Shown: piece after piece, positions 25,261-34,400 of the stretch | Numbering within the stretch: position 1 is the stretch's first letter | How the letters are laid out: each line of letters starts with the position of its first letter | Assembly: GCA_044235425.1 (NCBI GenBank) | Contig: JBIIHW010000008.1 | Coordinates: 62,001-126,000 of the forward strand | Source of the DNA: JBJSXJ01 sp044235425 | GTDB taxonomy: Bacteria > Planctomycetota > Planctomycetia > Pirellulales > Pirellulaceae | DNA length: 64,000 bases | Direction of reading: 5' to 3' | Notes under the pieces: generated by a model | The model's database searches: none | The model's input: the letters and a program-made list of their open reading frames with translations, nothing else | What the model was told of the DNA's origin: nothing | Translations under genes and position numbers: made by a program

Positions 25261-26502
25261 TTAGTAATCCGAGATGGAGCCGTCGGGTTGTCGACCTCCC
25301 TTAGGCCATTCAGGCGGGCTGGGGTTCTTGGCGAGTTCTTCCAACTTGGCCTCGTCGATTTCGCAGCCCAGTCCGGGTCCTTGTGGCAATGAAGCGTAAC
25401 CATCAGCATCGATCGTCCAGTTCTTGCGCACTAAGCCCGGCGGCGAAATCGACGGGTAGTATTCATGGATGAGAAAGAACGGGATGGCAGCGCTGGCATG
25501 TAAACTGGCGGTCGCCCCGAGATCGCTGGTGACACAGTGGGGAGCCAGCGGCACGTGATACGCTTCACCCAGAGTGGCAATTTTTCGCATTTGGGAAATT
25601 CCGCCGGTATGAGCACAGTCGACCTGCAAAATGTCGGCACAACCTTCCTGCAAGTAACCGATCACTTCCCAGATGGTCCGTGCTTGTTCACCCACCGCGA
25701 GCGGAATGGCGATGTGCTGTTTCAGTCGCTTGAAAACTTCCAGATTCCCAGGTACCGCCGGTTCCTCGATATACAAAACGTCGTACGGCTTGATCGCCGC
25801 TGCCAACTGAATGAGAAACGGGGGTGGCAAAGCGCAGTGTGCGTCAAACATCACGAGGCCGTCGGGGCCAAGTTTTTGACGCGCATCCTGGATGCTCTTC
25901 ACAATCTGTTCGATCTGCTGTGGAGTGCCCGCAAATGGCCGTGGACCAATACCAATCTTGGTTGCCTTGGGAGTGGGATACATCAGTACTTTGTCGCGCG
26001 TGGGACCGCCCAGCAGTCGATAGACCGGCACGCCCCATAATTTCCCCGTGATATCCCACAGCGCCATATCGATGCCGGCCAGCGTGTGAGTCATAAAGGG
26101 TCCGCCCCGCATGTCGCGATGCGAGCGATAAATCTTTTGCCAGAGATGTTCGATACGAGTGGGATTTTCGCCGTCGAGCAGTTCGTAGAGGGAGCGAGCG
26201 AGAGTGGCGGCCACCTTGGTTTCCAATTGGTCGATTTCGCCCCAGCCAGTCACTCCCAAATTTGTTTCTAATTTCAAAAAGACTTTCCGCGCGACGGGCG
26301 TAGCGGTCAGGCGAGTGATTTTGATGGTGGAGGTGCGATCGGCAACTTGAGCTCCCTGAGCGGTGTCGTCGAGTGCTGCGGCGACTTCGCGTGGAGTGGC
26401 CCCCTGCCACGTCACCGCGGCTGACGTTCCCGCCAGTGCCCCCACGGTTAACGCTCCACACCGACTCAACCACCGCCGTCGATCTTGTTCCAGCGAATTC
26501 AT
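25261..26502 (-). CDS. Exported enolase-superfamily protein (mandelate racemase/muconate lactonizing type)
   Basis: About 413 residues. It starts MNSLEQDRRRWLSRCGALTV, a Tat/Sec-like leader (about 8-35) that is unusual for this normally cytosolic superfamily. Enolase features: capping-domain GVTGWGEI, LAGIDMALWDITGKLWGVPV, and metal-ligand motifs MFDAH (Asp), YIEEPAVPGN (Glu) and AVGEQ (Glu). A His sits in LAPHCVTSD, the position of the catalytic His in dehydratases of the galactonate/mannonate type. The frame extends to 26616, but 26502 gives the signal-bearing N-terminus. Sugar-acid dehydratase is the best guess; the substrate is not decidable. Confidence 0.87.
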   Translation of the reverse strand: MNSLEQDRRRWLSRCGALTVGALAGTSAAVTWQGATPREVAAALDDTAQGAQVADRTSTIKITRLTATPVARKVFLKLETNLGVTGWGEIDQLETKVAATLARSLYELLDGENPTRIEHLWQKIYRSHRDMRGGPFMTHTLAGIDMALWDITGKLWGVPVYRLLGGPTRDKVLMYPTPKATKIGIGPRPFAGTPQQIEQIVKSIQDARQKLGPDGLVMFDAHCALPPPFLIQLAAAIKPYDVLYIEEPAVPGNLEVFKRLKQHIAIPLAVGEQARTIWEVIGYLQEGCADILQVDCAHTGGISQMRKIATLGEAYHVPLAPHCVTSDLGATASLHASAAIPFFLIHEYYPSISPPGLVRKNWTIDADGYASLPQGPGLGCEIDEAKLEELAKNPSPPEWPKGGRQPDGSISDY

Positions 26503-26720
26503 GCTTGCATTGTCCTCGCGGCCGAGCCGCCGAATGAGTCCGTGTTTGGGTTGCCAGTTCTGCAGCGGTGAGTGTAACCTCTCATGACAAGGAATTGGAC
26601 TAGCGAATGTGGACACAGCTTGGTCCCGCGGAGACGTAGCTTAATTGCGAGCGGCGATGCAGGGACTCAAAGGCTTTTCAATATCCATGTCGGTTCAACT
26701 CGACAAACGGCGATCAACTG

Positions 26721-27077
26721 ATGCATGAATTATCGCTGGCGGAAAGCCTCCTGGAACTGGTTCTGGAATCTGTGCCGGAGGCCTCGCAGCAGCAGCTGAT
26801 TCGTGAGGTTCATGTGAAGCTGGGAAGAATGTCAGGAGTGGTTGTTGACTCACTGGAATTCTGTTTTGCGGCTCTGGTCGCGCACAGTTCAATTCCGCTC
26901 GCGCGGCTGGTCATTACCGAGATTCCGCTACAGTTGTACTGCTCGAGCTGCCAGCGAGATGTGGTGAGTGAGCGGGATGATTTTTTATGCCCGCTTTGTC
27001 AGGCTGCCAGCACCGAAGTGATAAGCGGGATGGAACTCCAGCTACATTCGATCTCCGTCACGGCTGCTGATCCGTGA
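26721..27077 (+). CDS. hypA: Hydrogenase nickel-insertion chaperone HypA
   Basis: Zinc-containing nickel chaperone for NiFe-hydrogenase maturation. The N-terminal MHE carries the nickel-binding His2, followed by LSLAESLLELVLE. The zinc site is formed by CSSCQ (about 74) and CPLCQ (about 91). Length 118 is normal. It is the first of five hyp genes on this strand. A 171-bp gap separates it from hypB. Confidence 0.93.
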   Translation: MHELSLAESLLELVLESVPEASQQQLIREVHVKLGRMSGVVVDSLEFCFAALVAHSSIPLARLVITEIPLQLYCSSCQRDVVSERDDFLCPLCQAASTEVISGMELQLHSISVTAADP

Positions 27078-27248
27078 ATACGTGATTCCCCCTAATGCCT
27101 CCCAAAAATCCCACGGAGTTGGCCCTGTTTAACCCCCACGAAACCCGAATGGACACTTGATCCTCACGGCTCACGTCCTCTTTTTCCTGTACACTGGTGT
27201 TCTTAGTTCCTGCACACTGCTGAACAACTAGCTTCGGGCTGACTCCCC

Positions 27249-27911
27249 ATGAATGACCGAATTCTCACCATTGAACGGCCCATCTTGGAGAAGAATGATG
27301 AATTGGCGATTGCGAATCGCCGCTGGTTTCAGGAACGTGGCCTGACGGTGCTCAACTTGCTTAGCTCCCCGGGATCGGGCAAGACCACAATTCTGGAACA
27401 GCTGTTACCGCGACTGCGGGGCCGACTGGCGGTGGCGGTGATTGAGGGCGACGTGCAGACCGATTTGGATGCTCGGCGAGTGGCGAAGCTGGGTGTGCCT
27501 GTAGCGCAAATTGTTACTCGCGGCGGTTGTCATCTTGATGCCCGGCTGGTGCAGCAGACGCTCCAGCAAATGACGCTCGACCAAACCCAGCTACTCATCA
27601 TCGAAAACGTCGGCAATCTGGTTTGTCCGGCGAATTATGATTTAGGTGAAACGCTTAAGGTGGTGGTATTGAGTACGGCGGAGGGTGCCGACAAGCCGCT
27701 TAAGTATCCGACGATGTTCCGTCAGGCGGCCGTTTTACTCATCAATAAAATCGACCTCTTGCCCTACGTGGATTGCGAGCTCGACGAATTAAAACGCCAT
27801 GCACTGGCGATTAATCCGGCGCTCGAGATCTTCGAGCTATCGGCCAAAACGGGCGCGGGATTGGAGCGTCTCTGTGATTGGTTGATTGCTCGCTGTGAAA
27901 CGGGAGCTTGA
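27249..27911 (+). CDS. hypB: Hydrogenase maturation GTPase HypB
   Basis: SIMIBI-class GTPase that drives nickel delivery with HypA. P-loop SSPGSGKTTILEQ (about 39-51), VIEGDVQTDLDARRV, the metal-binding region RGGCHLDARLV, ENVGNLVCPANYDLGE and the guanine-specificity motif NKIDLLPYV are all present. It is 220 residues and lacks both the His-rich N-terminal stretch and the CxxCGC nickel motif found in some HypB proteins. hypC follows after one base. Confidence 0.95.
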   Translation: MNDRILTIERPILEKNDELAIANRRWFQERGLTVLNLLSSPGSGKTTILEQLLPRLRGRLAVAVIEGDVQTDLDARRVAKLGVPVAQIVTRGGCHLDARLVQQTLQQMTLDQTQLLIIENVGNLVCPANYDLGETLKVVVLSTAEGADKPLKYPTMFRQAAVLLINKIDLLPYVDCELDELKRHALAINPALEIFELSAKTGAGLERLCDWLIARCETGA

Positions 27912-27912
27912 G

Positions 27913-28164
27913 ATGTGTCTGGCGATTCCAGGTCGAATCGTGGCGCTCGATGCTGAGTCTGCCGAGCCGCTTTTTCGCACCGCTCGAGTGGACTTTGGCG
28001 GCGTGGTGAAGGAGATCAGCTTGGCGTGTGTACCCGATGCGACGATCGGTGATTATGTTCTTGTCCACGCTGGCCTCGCCCTTACGCAACTCGATGAATC
28101 CGCCGCTCAGCAACTACTGCAGGAAATTGCCGAGTTGGCGAGTTTTGGCGAGGAGCTATCGTGA
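27913..28164 (+). CDS. hypC: Hydrogenase assembly chaperone HypC
   Basis: Small chaperone that with HypD carries the Fe(CN)2CO unit to the hydrogenase large subunit. It starts MCLAIPGRIV with the essential Cys2, contains ARVDFGGVVKEISLACVPDA and GDYVLVHAGLALTQLDE, and has 83 residues. The ATG at 27913 is fixed by the need for Cys2. Its stop overlaps the start of hypD by four bases. Confidence 0.96.
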   Translation: MCLAIPGRIVALDAESAEPLFRTARVDFGGVVKEISLACVPDATIGDYVLVHAGLALTQLDESAAQQLLQEIAELASFGEELS

Positions 28165-29306
28165 TGCGATACGTGGATGAATTTCGCGATGCGGAGCGGG
28201 TGAAGTCGCTGGCCCGAGCCATCCGCCGCGAGACCACTCGGCCGTGGACCATCATGGAGATTTGTGGTGGGCAGACGCATGCCATCGTACGTCACGGAAT
28301 TGATGAGTTATTGCCTGAGGAGATTACGCTCGTTCATGGCCCCGGTTGTCCGGTATGCGTCACGGCGGAGGAGACCCTGGCGCAGGCATTTGCGATTGCC
28401 ACACGGCCTAATGTGCTGTTTTGTTCGTTTGGAGACATGCTGCGTGTGCCAAGTGGACGGTATGACCTGCTGTCTTTGAAAGCGACTGGAGCGAATATTC
28501 GTACGGTCTATTCGCCTTTGGATGCGGTGCGTCTTGCTCAGCATCAGCCGCATACGGACGTCGTATTCTTCGCGGTGGGATTTGAAACGACAGCCCCCGC
28601 TACAGCACTCGCCGTGTTACAAGCTGAGCAGCTCGGACTGAAAAACTTCTCGGTGCTCGGCGCTCACGTGCTCGTTCCGCCCGCCATGCGTGCGATCCTG
28701 AGCGCACCGGAATGCCGCATCCAAGGTTTTCTGGCGGCTGGGCATGTCTGTACGGTGATGGGATTCGACGAATACCACGAATTGACTCGTCGATTTCGAG
28801 TGCCGCTGGTGATCACTGGATTTGAGCCCGTTGATTTACTGGATGGAATTCATCGCTGTGTGCGGCAATTGGAAGCGGGTACGGCAGCGGTGGATAATTC
28901 GTACAGTCGCTGTGTGCAGCCAGAGGGCAACGTGGCAGCGCGCGCGTGGCTGCGAGAAGTATTTACTGTGGTCGATCGGTGCTGGCGGGGCTTGGGGATG
29001 ATCCCGGCGAGTGGTTGGGGATTGAGCGAACGTTTTCATGAGTTCGATGCGCTGCGTCGTTGGCCGGACGTAGTATCCGTGAGCGAATTTACCCGGCTGG
29101 CGACGACTGCTGGAGATTGTTGGAGTGGCTTGATATTGCAGGGTTTGCGGAAGCCGCATGAGTGTCCCGAGTTTGGGCGTCGCTGCACTCCAGATCAGCC
29201 ACTCGGCGCGACCATGGTATCCGCGGAAGGTGCGTGTGCCGCCTATTATCATTATCGCCGCTCGCAACCGGTGTCCCAGTCCCAGAACGGAGACGTTCCT
29301 TCATGA
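28161..29306 (+). CDS. hypD: Hydrogenase maturation factor HypD
   Basis: Iron-sulfur scaffold for assembly of the Fe(CN)2CO group. Conserved motifs: EICGGQTHAIVRHGID (about 34-49), HGPGCPVCVT, FGDMLRVPSG, FFAVGFETTAP, VITGFEPVDLL and LEAGTAAVDNSYSRCVQPEG. Near the C-terminus C-P-E-F-G-R-R-C and GACAAYY contribute conserved cysteines. The length of 381 is typical. It overlaps hypC upstream and hypE downstream by four bases each, so C, D and E are translationally coupled. Confidence 0.96.
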   Translation: MMRYVDEFRDAERVKSLARAIRRETTRPWTIMEICGGQTHAIVRHGIDELLPEEITLVHGPGCPVCVTAEETLAQAFAIATRPNVLFCSFGDMLRVPSGRYDLLSLKATGANIRTVYSPLDAVRLAQHQPHTDVVFFAVGFETTAPATALAVLQAEQLGLKNFSVLGAHVLVPPAMRAILSAPECRIQGFLAAGHVCTVMGFDEYHELTRRFRVPLVITGFEPVDLLDGIHRCVRQLEAGTAAVDNSYSRCVQPEGNVAARAWLREVFTVVDRCWRGLGMIPASGWGLSERFHEFDALRRWPDVVSVSEFTRLATTAGDCWSGLILQGLRKPHECPEFGRRCTPDQPLGATMVSAEGACAAYYHYRRSQPVSQSQNGDVPS

Positions 29307-30397
29307 GCGGCGCGAGTTTCTCCGGTGCGGACGATGCCAGTTGCCCCGTGCCACTGACTCGTTACTCACACATCTCGATCGCCCATGGTGGCGGCGGTCG
29401 ACTCACGCGACAACTCATCGAAGAGATGTTCGTGCCGGCGTTTGGCGGAACTAGTGCAGTGCAGTTAAACGACAGCGCCGTGGTCGCTCGACCGACCGGA
29501 CGTGTCGCCTTCACGACGGATTCCTTTGTAGTTCGACCGCTCTTCTTTCCCGGTGGTGACATTGGGCGACTGGCTGTGTTCGGTACCGTGAATGATTTGG
29601 CGATGAGCGGTGCGCGGCCGCTCTATCTGAGTGTGAGTTTCATCTTGGAAGAGGGCTTGCCGCTGGAGACGTTGTGGCGAGTGGTGCAGTCGATGGCTCG
29701 GGCAGCCCGCGAAGCGGGTGTCACGATCGTCACCGGTGATACCAAGGTGGTGGAACGTGGGCTAGCCGATGGACTCTACATCAACACGGCGGGCATGGGT
29801 GTGTTTCTGGACGAGGACGACCGTTCCGGTTCGCCACGTGAGGCACTACTGGGACCGCAGCGAGTGCAGCCGGGAGACGCGATCGTGCTGAGCGGCGATG
29901 TGGGGCGACACGGAATCGCCGTGCTCGCCCAGCGCGAAGGCTTGCAGTTTGAGACCACGCTGGAGAGCGATCTGGCGGCACTCGTCAACCCGGTGATGGA
30001 TCTGATCTCGGCGGGACTAGAACTGCACTGTTTACGCGATCTCACGCGTGGCGGCCTGGCGACCGCCGTCTGCGAAGTTGCCCAGACCAGTGCCACGCGC
30101 GCACGTCTCCACGAGCCCTCGATTGGAGTTCATCCGGCAGTGCGAGCGGCCTGTGAACTGCTCGGCTTCGATCCGCTCTACGTCGCCAACGAGGGCCGAT
30201 TCGCTGTCTGGCTCCCAGCCGCCGCAGCCGATCAGGCAGTTGATATTCTCCGCCGTCATACCAGCGGCGACGCAGCGCCAGCCATGATCGGTTCTGTCGA
30301 AGCCGGTACACGAGGCGAGGTCGTCCTGCGAACTCGCCTCGGCGGCCATCGTCCACTCGATCTGCTGAGCGGTGAACAGTTACCAAGAATCTGCTGA
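29303..30397 (+). CDS. hypE: Hydrogenase maturation protein HypE
   Basis: Dehydrates the HypF-delivered thiocarboxamide to a thiocyanate on its C-terminal cysteine, giving the CN ligands. PurM-like fold: ISIAHGGGGRLTRQLIEEMF at the N-terminus, LNDSAVV, TDSFVVRPLFFPGGDIG, GTVNDLAMSGARPLYLS, GDTKVVERG, and a C-terminus ending PRIC, the required terminal Cys. The ATG at 29303 overlaps the hypD stop (ATGA); the upstream-open frame to 29162 is inside hypD. HypF, the usual carbamoyl donor, is not in the window. Confidence 0.96.
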   Translation: MSGASFSGADDASCPVPLTRYSHISIAHGGGGRLTRQLIEEMFVPAFGGTSAVQLNDSAVVARPTGRVAFTTDSFVVRPLFFPGGDIGRLAVFGTVNDLAMSGARPLYLSVSFILEEGLPLETLWRVVQSMARAAREAGVTIVTGDTKVVERGLADGLYINTAGMGVFLDEDDRSGSPREALLGPQRVQPGDAIVLSGDVGRHGIAVLAQREGLQFETTLESDLAALVNPVMDLISAGLELHCLRDLTRGGLATAVCEVAQTSATRARLHEPSIGVHPAVRAACELLGFDPLYVANEGRFAVWLPAAAADQAVDILRRHTSGDAAPAMIGSVEAGTRGEVVLRTRLGGHRPLDLLSGEQLPRIC

Positions 30398-30452
30398 GTG
30401 GAGCGTCACCGCCGTGCGGCGGCGACGAAGTTGCAAACTCAGGGGGCGCTGC

Positions 30453-30524
30453 ACAACAGCAGCGCGCTACACAACAGCAGCGCGCTACACAACAGCAGCA
30501 CGCGACATAACAGCAGCGCGCTGT
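30453..30524. repeat. 18-bp tandem repeat between convergent hypE and peroxiredoxin genes
   Basis: Four copies of ACAACAGCAGCGCGCTAC: two exact (30453-30488) and two degenerate (30489-30524). The array fills much of the 143-bp gap between the two stop codons. Confidence 0.95.
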
Positions 30525-30540
30525 GGTGGATCCAGCGTGC

Positions 30541-31140
30541 CTAGCCCTTGCCACCGTACTCGGCGTTGAAGAACGCCTTGCTATCTTTCACATTCGGCTT
30601 GATGGTTCGGGAACCGGCATGCCAGTTGGCTGGGCAAACTTCGCCATTGGTTTCGAAGAACTGGAGCGCCTGCACCATTCGGAGCGCTTCATCCACACTG
30701 CGTCCCAGCGGCAGGTCGTTCACCACTTGGTGACGCACCTTGCCGTCCTTGTCGATCAGGAACAGGCCACGCAAAGCGATGCCACCTGCCAGGAGGACGC
30801 CATAATCAGCCGCGATCGACTTCTTGATGTCGGCAACCAGCGGATAGTTGATCTGGCCCAAACCACCCTCGGTGCGCGGCGTGTTACGCCAGGCCAAGTG
30901 AGAGTAATGGCTGTCGATCGACACACCGATCAGGTGAGCGTTCAACTTTTCGAACTCGGCGGCGCGATCCGAGAACGCAATGATTTCCGTCGGGCAGACG
31001 AAGGTGAAATCGAGTGGGTAGAAGAAGAGTACGACGTACTTGCCTTTGTAATCGGCCAGACTGATCTCTTTGAACGTGCCATCAGGCATGACGGCTTGGG
31101 CCTTGAATTCAGGAGCTGCTTGTTGCACGAGTGAACTCAT
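30541..31140 (-). CDS. Typical 2-Cys peroxiredoxin (AhpC/Prx1 type)
   Basis: Reduces hydrogen peroxide, organic peroxides and peroxynitrite. Peroxidatic Cys49 in DFTFVCPTEI, the catalytic PLDFTFVCP/Thr/Arg set, and resolving Cys169 in GEVCPANWH are present. A GGLG motif (about 92-95) and a tail AFFNAEY after the resolving Cys resemble the hyperoxidation-sensitive GG(L/I)G/YF arrangement, though the YF match is imperfect. Length 199 is normal. GAAAAGGGAATAGTA precedes the ATG. No dedicated AhpF-type reductase is adjacent, so thioredoxin is the likely electron donor. Confidence 0.94.
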   Translation of the reverse strand: MSSLVQQAAPEFKAQAVMPDGTFKEISLADYKGKYVVLFFYPLDFTFVCPTEIIAFSDRAAEFEKLNAHLIGVSIDSHYSHLAWRNTPRTEGGLGQINYPLVADIKKSIAADYGVLLAGGIALRGLFLIDKDGKVRHQVVNDLPLGRSVDEALRMVQALQFFETNGEVCPANWHAGSRTIKPNVKDSKAFFNAEYGGKG

Positions 31141-31494
31141 TACTATTCCCTTTTCTTCGCTGCTGGAATTGAAAAAAACGAAACCTGGCGGCGGATACGC
31201 TTCTAGGCCTGGGGTCGCCAGAGGCCCTCAGGGACGAGACCACAAGGTACCCACCTGACGATTGAACTGACAAGGGGCACGTCGCCAAGGACGGTTAGCG
31301 GGAGGCATTCGCCGCTGGCGGGAGACATTCGCCATGGGCGGTAGGCACTGACCGCAGGTGGGCAAATCGCCCGCTGGTTGACCCGCTCCGTCCGTTCGCG
31401 GATGATATTGGTCCGCAATGGATGCTCACCTTTAACTACCGTCCTGGTTTTATTGCGGTTCCGGCCGCGCACCTAAAATCCTTGGTAGATCCCC
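31141..31494. other. Divergent intergenic region with four 20-bp degenerate repeats
   Basis: About 354 bp between peroxiredoxin and cytochrome genes, no gene seen. Four head-to-tail 20-bp units start at 31300, 31320, 31340 and 31360, with a core like GGGAGGCATTCGCC. Directly after them TTGACC (31378-31383) with ATGATA (31402-31407) could be a weak plus-strand promoter, so the repeats may be regulator sites. Confidence 0.6.
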
Positions 31495-34400
31495 ATGAAT
31501 GTAAAAAGCCCCGCGCCTTGTGCTGCACTGCTTGACTATCGTTTGCCGACGTCTCGTCGAGCGCTGAACCAGCCCCAGCCTGAGATCGCTCCGCGCAAAC
31601 CGGTACGGCACCGCTTGCTCGGGTTCTGGATGGTGTTGTCCCTGACGCTGCTGGCAGGGAAGCAATCGCTCGCGGCTGGTCCGGTCGAGTTCAACCGCGA
31701 CATTCGCGCTTTGTTGTCGGACCGCTGCTTTGCCTGCCATGGCCCCGACAAGAACACGCGCGAGGCAAACTTGCGACTCGACACGGAAGAGGGTCTGTTT
31801 CGCCAAGGTGATTCGGGAAAGAACATCGTACCGGGCAAGCCTGCGGAAAGCGTCCTCGTGCATCGGATCACCTCGACCGACCCGGCCGAAAAAATGCCGC
31901 CACCCGACTCGGGGAAAGAGCTCTCAGCCGCCGAAGTGCAACTCATCAAAACCTGGATTGAACAGGGAGCGAAGTGGGAAGGGCACTGGGCTTATCAGCC
32001 GATTCGTCGTCCGGCGATACCCGCTAGCAGCGACGCGCAAGTGGTCAATCCCATCGACAGGTTCATTCGTCACGCGCTGCAGCAACAAGGACTTGCGCCG
32101 TCGGCGGAAGCCGATCGTCGTACTTTGATTCGCCGACTCAGCTTTGATCTCATCGGACTGCCGCCAACCGCCGCCGAAGTGGAACAATTTGTCGCGGATG
32201 GCAGCGAGCAAGCGTATGAGAAGCTGGTGAATCGCTTGCTCGAGTCGCCTCATTTTGGTGAACGTCAGGCGATGTGGTGGCTGGATTTGGTGCGCTATGC
32301 CGACAGCGTGGGCTATCACGGCGACCAACCCGTGACGATCTATCCCTATCGTGAATACGTCATTCAGTCGTTCAACAAGAACAAGCCATTTGATCAATTC
32401 ACCATCGAACAACTCGCAGGTGATTTGCTGCCCAACGCCTCGCTCGAGCAAAAAATCGCGTCGGGCTACAACCGCTTGGGCATGATGAGTGCGGAGGGTG
32501 GCGTACAGCCAAAGGAATACTTGGCGAAGTACATTGCGGAACGCGTGCGGAATATCGGTGGCGCGTGGCTTGGCGTCACCATGAACTGCTGTGAATGTCA
32601 CGACCATAAGTATGACCCGTTTACCATGCGAGACTTCTATGGCATGGAGGCGTTTTTTGCGGACATTGAAGAACGCGGGCTCTATTCGGGTGCTGAATCG
32701 AACGGAGGCTGGGGACCGCAAATCAAAGTTCCCTCACCTCAGCAAGCGGCACAGCTAGCCGAATTTGACGTGAAAATCGGGCAATTGCGTCAACGGCTCG
32801 AAACACCCACGGCGGAATTGGCTGCGGCGCAGGCGGAGTGGGAGAAGCAGCAGATTGTCTGGCAGCCGCTCAAGCCCAGCAGCGTCACGGCAGCGTCCGA
32901 AACAACGCTGCAAGTCAAGCCAGATCAATCGATTTTGGCGAGTGGCAAATCGCCGCCGACGGAAGTTTACACAATTACCATTAATGATCCGCCGCCCGGG
33001 ATCACTGGCTTGCGACTGGAAGTGCTGCCCGATGATTCCTTGCCCAGGAAGGGACCGGGGCGAGCGAGCAATGGAAACTTTGTTGTGACGGAATTCACGG
33101 CTCAGTTCCGCTCGGCAGGTCTCGATGAAGTCAAGCCGGTGGCGCTCCAGAATCCAACCGCCACGTACGAGCAGACGGGGGCTGCGGAGAAGAATCCCTA
33201 CAAGAAATGGGCCGTCGCGGCCGCGATCGATGGTGACGCTCAAGGCGCCGGCTGGGGCTGGGCGGTGATGGAACAAGTGGGACAGGCTCACAGTGCCGTG
33301 TTTGAAACGGCTGAAAACATCCCAGGTGGGGCGGGCAGTTCGCTCATCATCACCATCGCTCAGCGACATGAGAATCCCCAGCATACGCTGGGCAAGTTTC
33401 GCTTGTCGGTCACCACCGCCGCTCGACCACTCAAGGCTGGTTCAGCCGTTCCGCCGCCGATCAGCGCCATTCTGAATCTGGCCGCCGATCAGCGTACCGA
33501 GGCAAATCAGCGGGAATTGGCCGCCCACTATCGCTCGATTGCTCCAGCACTCGATGCAACTCGCGCCGAACTGAAGCAAGCGGAGGCTGGGCGAGCGGAA
33601 ATGGAGAAGCGGATTCCGACAACCCTGGTGACGGTGTCCGTCAAGCCGCGCACGGTGCGCGTGTTACCACGAGGCAACTGGATGGATGACACCGGCGAAG
33701 AAATGACTCCGCGTTTTCCCGGAGTGCTCGCGTCAGCCAGTACCGAAGACCGAAGACTCAACCGACTTGATCTCGCGCAGTGGCTCGTCTCGCCCCAGAA
33801 CCCGCTCACCGCTCGCACGCTCGCCAACCGGCTTTGGAAGCTGTACTTCGGTGCCGGTTTGTCACGGAAGCTTGATGACCTCGGTTCGCAAGGCGATTGG
33901 CCCACGCATCCTGAATTACTCGACTGGATGGCCGGTCAGCTGATCGATAACGGTTGGGACTTGAAGCAGATGATTCGTTTGATGGTGACGTCCCGCACGT
34001 ATCGGCAGACGGCCGCCGACTCCCCGGAGCTGCGCGAGAAGGATCCGTTCAATAAATGGCTGGCTCGTCAGAGTCGATTTCGGCTGGATGCTGAAATCGT
34101 GCGTGACAACGCTCTGGAGGTGAGTGGACTGCTCGTCAAGAAGCTGGGGGGGCCCAGCGTGAAGCCTTATCAGCCGCCCGGTTACTGGGCCTATTTGAAC
34201 TTCCCGGCGCGCGAGTGGCAGAATGGAAGCGGCGAGGATCTTTATCGCCGCGGACTTTATACGCACTGGCAGCGACAGTATCTGCATCCGTCGATGCTGG
34301 CCTTTGACGCCCCAAGTCGCGAGGAGTGTGCGGCAGATCGTTCGCGGTCGAACACGCCCCTGCAATCGCTCGTGCTGCTCAATGACCCAACCTATGTGGA

